In this document: positions 33,917-46,000 of the stretch, one piece after another
Layout of the letters: each line of letters opens with the position of its first letter
How positions within the stretch are numbered: position 1 is the first letter of the stretch
Source of the DNA: Hemibagrus wyckioides
Taxonomy: Eukaryota; Chordata; Actinopteri; Siluriformes; Bagridae
DNA length: 64,000 nucleotides
Direction: 5' to 3'
Assembly (NCBI RefSeq): GCF_019097595.1
Contig: NC_080731.1
Span: 11,192,571-11,256,570 of the forward strand
The notes under the pieces: generated by a model
Told to the model about the DNA's origin: nothing
The model's database searches: none
Seen by the model: only the letters and a program-made list of their open reading frames with translations
Program-made: the position numbers and the translations under genes

Positions 33917-36900
33917 GTAAGCTCTTCCGAACCAGATCAGGTTTTACGAGAAGTAATCCTAGCTGTAGTAGTTGTAGTAGCGAGTAGTTGGTGCTGTCTT
34001 GTAGACATGAGACTTTACAAGTGTAGGTGTGAAGGTGTGGTATCAATACTGGTCTCCACACTGAATAAATAATAATTATCTCAGACTTTTTCACATTCAG
34101 GCAATTTACAGCAATGCTCAGACTGGTATAGAAAAGGTCAGTTGTTCTTTGTGTTCTGGAATAGCCAGAAAGGTCTGATGTTATTCACATTATAGATAGA
34201 ATATAAAAGTTTGCGTACCCTCAGTACATGATCTCTACATAATGTCACAGCTATCCACAGACAGGAGAGCAACAGTGTATAACTGGCTGTGCTGGCTGCC
34301 TGCGAGGGTTACTTACTTTCTCTCTTTCCTGCCTATTAGAATGACGCTAACTAATGATGGATATCTGTGATCTCATGTATGCTGAAGAGGACATTTTTTC
34401 TCTCCTGGCTGTGCTGTGACACAGCATTAAAAGCAGCTCAAAAAGATGCTGTGGGAATTGGCAAAATGACCAAATTGGGAGCTAATGGGGTCAAAAAAAT
34501 GTAAGGTTTCTATAAATGTTCTTCCATGATCATTATCACAAAAATGGTGAAAAAAAGTCATTTTATTGCTTGTCTGTTGATTTTCCTTGCTTTGGGTTGT
34601 TGTCTAGTAGCAAATACACCCACGTTAGTTTTAGCATCTTGAAATACTGTTTTGCTGTGGAGAAATTGTAAAGGAAATGTCAGTTTTATTTTTATGCAAT
34701 CCAAAACCACCAGACTGCACTGGTAGATAAAAAAAAATAGAGACTGTATTGCTCAAGAATAAAGGCTCACAGCAAATAAAAGCATCACAAGGAACCCCAG
34801 AGCATACAGTATATAATACTAATAAAGAAAGATACTAGTAAAGAAAGATAAAGCCTCTAAAATGGTGACTATTAAAATAAATGAGTTATCAAGAGTTTTT
34901 TCTATAAAATGGAACAATGAGAGAATGAATGTAGCTCAGTTAAGGCAGCTAGGTTAATGTTTAGCAGTGACAGTGACATGGTAGGTATTATAGGTGATGT
35001 CAAAGCAGGCTTCAACAAATTGGGGCTACATACCTGTTCCCATCTGTAGTGAACACTACACCCATAATTCAAGATAAATATCAACTGTCAGCGGCTATAC
35101 AGTTGAAGACAATTCTTTGAGAACTGTGTTAGCAGATGTGCATGTTGCAGTACCAGCAGGGTGGATTTCCACACCCAACCATCTGCTTGCTGCTGTCTTT
35201 ATAGCGCACTGCTGTGCACATCTGGGTACAATTAGCGTAACAACGCAAATCTGCCTACTGTTCAACAAAGAGTGCTAAATGTCACGCTAAGTATCCTAGT
35301 GTAGCTCCTTCATCAAATCGTTCATAGCGTAGCAAGGAAGCAAGATGAATGACTTTTTTTTTTTTTTTACTGTGAATTTAGTAGGTGGCATTATTGTAAA
35401 TGTTAACTGTCAACTGCTCTGTGCGGTGAAAGCTTCCAAAATCAGAGAACTTTTTTCTTTGTTCCTTAAAGCTGAAACTATTGTTTTGCATGTTAAGTAA
35501 CAGTTACATCTCTGTGAAGCTGTTTAGCTGTTCAACACTGCAGACTGAATGAAAATGGAGATTAGTCTTTTTACACCAAAATAAGCAGCTGCAGATTTCT
35601 ATTTGGTGGAGAGAATTATTTACATCTAATTGGTCATTTTCCAACGTGTGTGTCCTACCTAGAGCATGAATGTAGACAACATCTTTGATAGAAATTGGAT
35701 GTGACAGTAGTAAAAATGTGGTTTGTGGTGACACAGCTGCAGGGTGAGGACACTGGAGACTTTGAAGCCACCACCGCCGCTGCTTTTCTCCTGTCCTCCG
35801 AGTCAAGCAAAACCATCTTCATCGCCGTGAAGGATGATGATATACCTGAAGCTGACGAAACCTTTGTGTTTAACCTCCGTCTCCAGGTAAAATTTCTTAG
35901 ATGTGTGTCTTAATCCAGTAGAATAAATTAATTCTTTAGGGTTGACTCTGGAATTATTGGAACGCTTTGTGAATTTAAATGTATGAATAATATTGAATCA
36001 GGAATATTTTTTTGCTTGTATATGGTGATGCACTGAAGTCTGAACACAACAAAAAAAAAAAGCACGCTGAGCTTCTTACAGTAATGTCTAACAAGGTTGG
36101 AGACATTTTGAAAGGAATCTATGGCCAAGTCATTACCTTCTGGCAGAGGCCACCAGGCTTTAAGCTGTCATATCCTGGTACATGAAGCTATTCATTTTGT
36201 CAAGAGAGCCTAAAACACCAGCCACAAAATAGCCCCAAAGCATCAATGATCCACCGCCATATTTTACACTGAGTTTGTGGGTTTCTTTCTTTTTCTTTTT
36301 TTTATACAGTCCACATGCTCATGGTGTTTATGGTCTCATCTGATTAACGCTAAAGGATTCCTGATGCAGTTCCTGAAGAAATGAGATTCTCGCTCAGGGT
36401 TTTTGAATCATTTTGAAAGGAAGAATATTTATTAAATTTTCATAGTAAAAAAAGAAAAACATTGAAGCCGCATTTCCATGTGGATATTTGTGCATTCTCA
36501 ATGACTGACTTACTGGCACATTGCTACTGCAACAGTCTATATACAGAGCAAACACAACTGCTATTTATTATTAATGTTTAATAATCTTAGGATGCCAAGA
36601 GCGCAATGTCTCCTCTCAAAATGAAAAAAACGAAGCCAGCAATATGAACCTCTGCATAAATAATGGCAATGTTTCTGTATTTCTAAAAATACATTTTGAA
36701 AAAAGTACTCTATGCTTAAGGCATGGACGTGGCAGCTCAGTAAATAAGATGTATAGATCAGAAGGTTGTGAGTTCAAATCCCAGGGTCACCAAGCTACCC
36801 TTAACTCTCAACTAGTTATATACATGAGATAAGTTGCTCTAGATAATGGTGTCTGCCAAATGCCATAAATGCATCTCATCACTGGCAAATTGGGTGTGTC

Positions 36901-37207
36901 CCATTCATTTATTTAATATACATATTCACTGATAATTTTAGAGATAATATCAATTTGTTTAGGACACCATTGTTGCTTCTCACTGCTAGTGGTTTGTTCG
37001 AAAATTCATTCATTCGAAATTCAAGTCGTTTTTCCTCTTTTCCAACTGGAAACTCAATACACTTCAGGTGAGTGTGTGAGGTTGTGTGGTACAATGTCCA
37101 TGGTCAGTTTCCACAGAAAATCCAGAAATGCTACAAATCCTAACGTTAAACTTGACTTGTGATTTCAGTGAACTGAAATTTTATTTATACCTCCAGTCAC
37201 ATATGGT

Positions 37208-37260
<53 letters not shown>

Positions 37261-39097
37261 TATATAGAGGAATGCCAAATAGGAGGTATATTGATGTAAT
37301 AAATGAGGTTATGAAGCTGGTGGGTGTAAGTGTTGAGGATGCAGAAGATAGGGATAGGTGGAGAGAGATGATTCGCTGTGGCGGCCCCTAAAGGGAAAAG
37401 CCGAAAGAAGAAGAGGAAGATTTCAGAAATTACAGTTTGTTTGTTTTTAGCAATACAAGTAATTTTTTGTAGTAATTATTATTTCTATACAAATCATGTT
37501 TCAGCCATTTTCTTTAAAGGTGCCTATAAGTCTGGAGTTGCTCTGGTTGCCGTTCTTCTCTTTGGGAGGTCGATGTTATGAATGATTTCTTTCTTTAGTT
37601 TTGCGTGCATATGTGACCATCTGCCCACTCTGTTGTTTCGGACTTCCCTCTTAAAGCCTAGCTAGCCCACTACAGATCTCTCTTGTACTCTCGTTCAAAA
37701 CAGAAGAATCTCAAAGCGAATCTAGCCACGGCCTAACTGAGTGCTTCTCATTTTTTCAACTCTGGTCAAAGGACCCATAATCCCTAGCATGGCCTTTGAT
37801 GTCTTTTCTGTAGCTCCCTTTTCAGGTTTGAGTCATGCCACTTCAGCAGCACGACTTCAGCAGCTACATCTTCTTGTGAGAGGAAACCTGTAGTGACAGG
37901 CACGACTCCTCTGACTATAAGATTAAAGGGAAATAATGCACAGCAAATCAGTATAAGAAAAGCACTGGCCTGGAATTAAGCTTCCAATGACACACAGCAA
38001 GGAAAGAAGAAAAATATAACTGTTGAACAGAGGTGTATGGTGGGAAAGAAGTGAAAGTATAGATAATGTGTCAAAATCCTACTCGATTCCAGTCAGAAGA
38101 ATTCAGCCTACAATATACTCAAGTCGAAGTGCATTCCCTTGATTTGTTTACACGTCTTTAAACATCATCATTATTACACTCATCCACCAGATTGAATTTG
38201 GGGAAGCAATCCATCATTAAATCCTTCTCCCTCACTCAAGGTGTTGTGGGAAACAATTAGCTGAAAAAGTATCCACAGATCCACCCTAATACCTTCAGGA
38301 TACTCATTTCAACATACTACAATGTGGGACATGCTAAATCTAATCTCGGATCCTATTAAGGACAGATTGTTGGCGAACTGGGACGCAGAACATGTCTCAG
38401 AGCTTTAAGGTCCTTTACATTAAAAATGAACCTTTGCAGCATAAAGCCAACTGTTGTAGAATATTCACACATTGCAGGTCTCAACAGAGATCCTGTCTAG
38501 GATCTCCAATAGCAGTTGTTCGGATTTGATTAATGATGTTATGTCTCTTCCTGTCTGCTGTTGACGAATGAGCCACAGACCAGCACTGAGAGGACAGAAG
38601 TCATTTAAAGAAGGCAGAGTGATTCAGAAGAATTACAGTAATCTAGCATTAAATGAATGTTAGTGGATTCTACAGATTTCTTCCATACCATTATTCCAGT
38701 TTATTCCATAAGTGGAAGCATCCAGCCTATAATATTTGTATTAATCCCTAGGGATTAGGTCAAACATTACTCTTGAACTTTTGTACTATATTTCTTATGT
38801 TCTGTAAAGCTGATTTGAGACAATGTCCATTGTTAAAAGTGCTATACAAATAAAATTGAATTGAATTGAACTGAATTGAATTGAATTGAATAACGATTTG
38901 ATTTGGTCTGTAGTACAACAATCCACTGAACACGCAATAAATGGTAACTAAAAATGTACTAAAAATACAAATATTCTTTCTGCAACCTCCTTTGAGTGCT
39001 TTTCAGCCACCCTCACACTTACACACACATCCACCCACACACACATGCACACCAGAATGAACCACCGAACTATTTCTAAAAAACCTATCATCTTCCA

Positions 39098-39177
<80 letters not shown>

Positions 39178-40020
39178 ACAGCTGATTAAAAATCTTATTA
39201 GGATGTAGTATATTACAGTTGATTCACTAACACTGCATTCCAGGAAACTGGTATAGAGCATTAAGGATGCTCATGTAGTGTAGGATCAGGATATTATTTG
39301 GGGATATGTTGACTATGAGGAAAGGAGGCGAGCTTGTAGTGGTGCTGTGATTGAAGTCATGGTCGGCGGAAGGGATTGTTTGAGCGTATGTGTTCGGTGT
39401 CTGTGTGACTGCTGCAACAAGAGCGCAGTGTGTGAAAGAAAGCTTTGTTACAGCTGGGAACAGCCTCACTGAATACACAACTGAATGCAGAGGTTTGCAC
39501 TAGGGTTAATTGCAGAGCCGCTTTTTCCCCCTTTCGCATTCTTTTCTTGCTCTTCTTTACTGTCTTTCATGCTATCTCTGTCATTTTTACACACACAAAC
39601 ACATATATTGCTGTTTTTCTCTCTGTGTCATTGTAGCTTAATACCAATGTAGCGTTTAGACCAAATCCTGACCCAATCCCTAACCACAGAAATGAAAAAT
39701 AAATCATACAACCCTTAAAAAAAAAAGTTACATGTTATGTAAGATGATTTTCATGCCCACCACATTATGACATGAATTTTCATATTTCCATGTCACTGTG
39801 GTGAAATTTGGCCCAAAACATGTTTGTCTTGTAATGACCTTCCAATGACTTGATGAACAAAACCCTATCCACAATCTCAGTGAGCAAAAGAAAACCTTTT
39901 GGCATTTTTTAATTTAAAAATAGCTGCATTAAAGGAAAAAAAAGGGGTTTTGTTGTGGGGACCAGCCAAATGTTCCCACAAGGTCAAAACTGTCAGATAT
40001 TTCTATTCTTGCAGGGACAT

Positions 40021-40059
<39 letters not shown>

Positions 40060-43000
40060 AACCAAACATAATTTCTAGACCCAACCCAAATACTATTAAA
40101 GGAGTTGGAGTGCTGGGATGGTATTCCCAGAACAGGTTAAAGGTCAACTTTAAATGCTAGCACTGTTGCCAGCATTGTTACAGTTTGCACTGAACATGAT
40201 CTGTACCATACAGTCTAACCTACATCACTCATATCATTTCAGAGCTCATCGAATGGTGTGACGGTTGGAACTCCAAACACGGCTAGGATCACCATTTTGT
40301 CCAATGACAATGCCTTCGGAATTCTATCCTTCAACTCCGTAAGGACATTAGGACATTATAACAATTATAATATTGACTGTAATATATAATTTTTCTGCCT
40401 TTATATACAGAGGAAACAAACCAAAATATATATACGTGCCAGCTACAGTTGGAAGTTACCACGGTGACTCCTGCCCAGAGTTATTTTTGCATGTTTATTG
40501 AAGGGCAATTAAAATCTAAGGGGTGGAGGGAGATAAGGAAATGAGACATGGGGGGAGTCAGCAGTGTTGGAGGGAGTGGTGGGGGTGGAATGCCTTTGCA
40601 GATGGGTCGCTCAGGTGGGAGTCTATTGGGTTGCTAGGGTGAGTGAAAATACACATAAAAGCAGTTTACTGACTGGATTAAGTTGTCAATGTGTAGCCAT
40701 CCCCCATAAAGAGCCTCCACATGTAGTCACTTTTAATTTAATTGTCAGTAAATGACACAACAACAAGCAACTTGTGAATTTAGATGTCTAGGCAAATCAG
40801 TCAAAAAAAGAGATAAATCTAAACATCTGGCTTGTTTCAAATCCTCAGATTGAACTTTCAACTGTAATTGGGACTCAAAAATGGACAAGGTTTGGCGACA
40901 ATATAAAGTATATTCAGAACAAAGGAAACATGGTGATGTTTATAAATCTTGAACATGGACACTTTTCTCTCTATGAAGTTTGGGGTACTACATACACAGT
41001 GTTAGCACATAAAGAAAAGACCACTGACAATGTGATAGAGCGGACATGCCAGCATATATGCTACAAGAGACAAGAGAAGGTTATTCCCAGCTTTGGAGAG
41101 CAGAACACCTGTGAATTTAGCCATAGCTTTAAAATGCTAAGGAGATCCATCATGTCTATGTGTGTTCTGAAGTGTGTAAGGTAAGAAGAAGAAATGACAA
41201 GATGAATATAATGATATTAAACAGAATCCAGTCAGATCAGGTCAATATATTCACTGCTTGAATAATTATTTACATTTATATTTACATTATTTATATTTTA
41301 ATATTATTTACAGCATTTACATATTCATCTTTTCTTTTACATTCTCCAGACCAGCCTGATCACTGTGGAGGAGCCCAAAGGCAGAAACCTGTATGTGCCT
41401 CTTACTCTTATCAGAGAAAAGGGAACTTACGGATCGGTAACTGTGAATTTTGAGGTGAGCCCCAAAAATACTGTCCTGTAATTTCATCATATTAAGATAT
41501 CTTGTTAACTAATCTCGTCTACCCTGTTAATGTCTATTTATGATGACAGATCGTTGGAGGCCCAAACCCAGCCAGTGAGGATCTTAGTCCAGACAGAGGA
41601 AACCTCACTATTTCCCCAGGCCAGGCAGTGGTGGTTTTTAATATACTGATACATGATGATAAGGTATTGGGGTTGTTTTTTGCACAAAAACTCTTAAAAA
41701 TTCACTACCAACTCGGGCTCTAACATTTAAATGCTTGTAAGAAATTTACACATGCAAGAACAAAATCCAAGCAAACCAAAAATAAACTCTAGCATACTAA
41801 TATGATACACAGAATTTAGATAAGAAAATACAAACACACATATGTGAAATATAATATTTGTGACCAATATATTTAGTGACCAGTTTGAGTTCCATAGTTT
41901 AGCCACATTTCATTTAAAACTGAAATACTGGTTAGTGGCGAAAACATTACAAAAACTGTCACCACCAAATACTGAACACAGCTGATACTGAACCCAGCAA
42001 ATAAATTCAATTCAATTTCATGTCAAAAATGCCATATCTACATCATATACTTCACTACAGTTTCATTTTTTTATGTTGCTAAAAATGGGCCATGACCAGA
42101 ATCCTAAAATAAAAAGACTATATATTAATATTACGTTTCTAGCCAATGAAAGTTGTGTTATATTTGTACCCTGTTTAGTCTTTGGCAGAGGTGGACGAAG
42201 TACACAACTTCCTTACTTGAGTGAAAGTACAAATAATACTGGTCAAACATTACTCCATTACAAGTAAAAGTTGTAAAGACAGATTTTTACTTAAGTAAAA
42301 GTACAGAAGTACTTGTTTTTAAAAGTACTTAAGTATCAAAAGTAAATGTCAACGCAGTTTTATTATTGTTGCATTGTTGTATGCAATACTTACAGTACCT
42401 TTTGTAGCAACCTAGTGAATATACTGACCAGTTTGTAGTATCTATGGAATTAAGAGCTTTTAGAATGTTACAAAACCTATAGAAATTAAACAACTGAATT
42501 GACAAAAAAGACAGGTATAATCATTTTCATTTTTAATGTAACACTCCTAGCACCCCCAACAAAAAAGTATAGGTACATCTCAAAAAATTATATCATGAAA
42601 AAGGTCAATATTTTTTATCACTCAGATAGATTTATCACACATAGAGTGAAATATTTCAAGCCTTTATTTCTTGAAATTGTGATGATTATGGCTTACAGAT
42701 AAGGAAAACCCAAAATTCTGTGTCTCAGAAAATTAGAATATTACATAAGATCAATAAAAAAGGATATTTCAAAGAGAAATGTCAGACTTCTGAAAAGTAT
42801 GTTCGTTTCTATGCGCTCAATACTTGGTTGCGTCTCCTTTTGCATCAATGCGGCGTGGCATGGAGGCAATCAGCCTGTGGCACTGCTCAGGTGTAATGGA
42901 AGCCCAGGTTGCTTTGATAGCAGCCTTCAGGTCATCTGCATTGTTGGGTCTGGTGTCTCTCATCTTCCTCTTGACAATACCCCATAGATTCTCTATGGGG

Positions 43001-46000
43001 TTCAGGTCAGGCGAGTTTGCTGGCCAATCAAGCACAGTAACACCATGGTCATTGAACCAGCTTATGGTACCTTTAGCAGTGTGGGCAGGTGCCAAGTCCT
43101 GCTGGAAAATGAAATCAACATCTCCATAAAGCTTGTCAGCAGAAGGAAGCATGAAGTGCTCTAAGATTTCCTGGTAGATGGCTGCGTTGACTGTGGACTT
43201 CAGAAAACACAGTGGACCAACACCAGCAGATGACATGGCAGCCCAAATCACTGACTGTGGACACTTCACACTGGACTTCAAGCAACATGGATTCTGTGCC
43301 TCTCCACTCTTACTCCAGACTCTGGGACCTTGATTTCCAAATGAAATGCAAAACTTACTTTCATCTGAAAAGAGGACTTTGGACCACTGAGCAACAGTCC
43401 AGTTCTTTTTCTCCACAGCCCAGGTAAGATGCTTCTGATGTTGTCTCTGGTTCAGGAGTGGCTTGACACGAGGAATGCGACATTTGTAGGCCATGTCTAG
43501 GATTCGTCTGAAGCTCCCCCAAATTCTTGAATGGATTTTGCCTGACAATCCTCTCAAGGCTGCGGTTATCCCTTTTGCTGGTGCACCTTCTCCTACCACA
43601 CTTTTTCCTTCCACTCAACTTTCTATGAATATGCTTGGATACAGCACTCTGTGAACAACCAGCTTCTTTAGCAATTACCTTTTGTGGCTTACCCTCCTTG
43701 TGGAGGGTGTCACTGACTGTCTTCTGGACAACTGTCAAGTCAGCAGTCTTCCCCATGATTGTGTAGCCTACTGACCCAGACTGAGAGACCATTTAAAAGC
43801 TCAAGAAACCTTTGTAGGTGTTTTGAGGTAATTAGCTGATTAGGGTGTGACACCACCTGTCCAGGGTGTACCCCTGCCTTTCGCCCTATGTGCGCTGGGA
43901 TAGGCTCCAGCAGACCCCCGTGACCCTAGGAGTCCTAGGAATAAGCGGGTATAGACAATGAATGAATGAATGAATGGGTGTGACACCATGACTTTCCAGT
44001 ATTGAACTTTTTCACAATATTCTAATTCTCTGAGACACAGAATTTTGGGTTTTCCTTATCTGTAAGCCATAATCATCACAATTTCAAGAAATAAAGGCTT
44101 GAAATATTTCACTCTATGTATAATGAATCTATGGGTTTCACTTTCTGAACTGAGCGACAAAAAATATTGACCTTTTTCATTATATTCTAAATTTTGAAAT
44201 GTACCTGTACACATCTATATGTATCCACTCATGCACATTTCAATCAAATGGTCTGTAAATGAAGACTGGTCAGAAAAAAAAAATCTAACCTGCTTTAAAA
44301 CCCAGCTACACAACTGTAGCTGTACAACCACCCAACAGCAACACTGCTTTAACAAAGAGTTATATATATTTCTACAATTCATTTACACCATTTTAATATG
44401 CATTTACATCATTGTCCAGACTCCTCCCTCCTGTGTACAATGCGTTGTGGGCAATATTACCCGTTAGAGTGTGCATTGTTCTGCACTTTGAATTTCTACC
44501 GGAAGTAGTAGACCATCCAGGAATGTTTAGGAATACTCTTTCAGTATACTACGATTTGGGGCATACTAATTCTATTTTTGAATACTATTTAGGACACATA
44601 GTATGAGAATTTGGACACAGCATACGTTTTTGTGTGTTAACTAACACCATTACCAATGCGTTGGTGGTGTATAATATACAAAGCATATATTCGTCCATTT
44701 TGTCAGCAATTGATCAATTGAGCAAATGAGTTAAAAAAATTAGGGAAAACTGAAATTTACAACACGTGACGCTACAAGAGTGAAAAAAAATCATCCTATG
44801 ATTAATGTAACTACTTTCTACTCAATGACCTTGACAGAAATGTAGTGGAGTAAAAGTAAAAAGTATTCAGAAAAAATAATACTCAAGTAAAGTACAGATA
44901 CTCAAAAAGTGTACTTAAGTACAGTACTCAAGTAAATGTACTTCTTTACTGTCCACCTCTGGTCTTTGGTGATTTCTACTCACTAGCTTGGTTTCCCTAT
45001 ATCACAGAATAGCCACCAGTCTGGGTATGTGTGGGCTACCACTTGCCAGGGTCCTTGACATCTGTTGTTAAAGAGTGAACATAGCTCTATATGACAGATT
45101 ACTCTTACCTTATTAGAATTTTAAGATACAAACATTAGCTTTTGTAAAGATACATTTACAGAAGTTAGTATGTGTTTTTGTAGGCCTCAATATCTATCAC
45201 CTTTGCTGACATTGCTTCTTCTTTAAACAAGGTTCCAGAAGATGATGAGATCTTCACCGTACAGTTGACTGAAGTAGCAGGAGGTGCCTTACTAAACCCC
45301 AACAGTACAAGCGTGCAAATCAAAATTGCTCGTAACGATGCTCCTGTGCGCTTCTCACAACCCTCTTTTACTGTGTCTGAAAGTGCCGGTGTCATAAATC
45401 TTACTGTTACCCGTGGAAGAACTGACGATGGTGTTCTTATTGGCTCTGATGATGGAGCAGTGTCTGTCATGTATGCTATAGTCACTGGAAATGGAGCAGC
45501 CAGTGCCACACTGTTGGAGGACTTTCTGGACCTACAGCCTATAAGGATGGTGGTTTTCCCTCCAAGGATTTACGAAGCTGTGCTGCGTTTTAACATCATT
45601 GATGACCAAATTCCAGAAATTGCTGAGTCCTTTCAGGTGGTTCTTCAAGAGGAGACACTGGTGGGTGATGCAGTACTGGTGTCTCCTAGCTTTGTGCAGG
45701 TGACTATCGAGCCTAACGACAAGCCATATGGCGTGCTGTCAATCAGCAGTCCTCCTCCAACACAACCTGTCATAATAAATGAAGACACAACTATGAGGCA
45801 AGGAGCTATTTGCATACTATATGTTACAAGACTTTGCATTTTATCAAAGACTGTTAGATAAAACTGGAGTTGATACAAAATGGTAGTAAAAATCTTGAAA
45901 TTATTTACTTTCTTTCCTCCAAGGTTTGAAGGGATTACCATAGTGAGAAATGGAGGAACCCACGGTCTTGTCTCTGTAAACTGGACTATAATCCGGAACT

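Larger units (their letters stand above)
42570..44207 (-). mobile_element. Tc1-type element nested in the hAT element
   Basis: Bounded by TA at 42568-42569 and 44208-44209. Terminal repeats of about 175-190 bp are recognisable over their length: YAGGTACATYTCAAAA at the tips, AAAAAGGTCAATATTTTTT, AGAGTGAAATATTTCAAGCC and GAGACACAGAATTTTGGGTT in mirrored order. The left repeat has a small internal deletion. The 1.64-kb length suits a full-size Tc1 element. The transposase is on the minus strand and frameshifted. Confidence 0.92.
42186..44961. mobile_element. Non-autonomous hAT-type element, interrupted by a Tc1 element
   Basis: Ends are CAGAGGTGGAC and its exact complement GTCCACCTCTG; both sides are flanked by the 8-bp duplication GTCTTTGG (42178-42185 and 44962-44969). 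An 8-bp duplication with a CAGnGGTG-type terminus is the hAT signature. Subterminal regions are full of AAGTAC/GTACTT motifs in inverted orientation. About 1.1 kb belongs to this element; the rest is the Tc1 insertion. No hAT transposase frame is present. It lies in adgrv1 intron 5. Confidence 0.9.

Noticed and set aside
33917..34072. Extension of the adgrv1 exon 1 frame beyond the donor
   Set aside because: The added residues do not match the family; the GTAAGC donor and exon 2 give the expected protein.
36770..36795. tRNA-like B-box (GAGTTCAAATCCC)
   Set aside because: It belongs to a SINE with a degenerate body; no cloverleaf can be drawn, so no tRNA gene is called.
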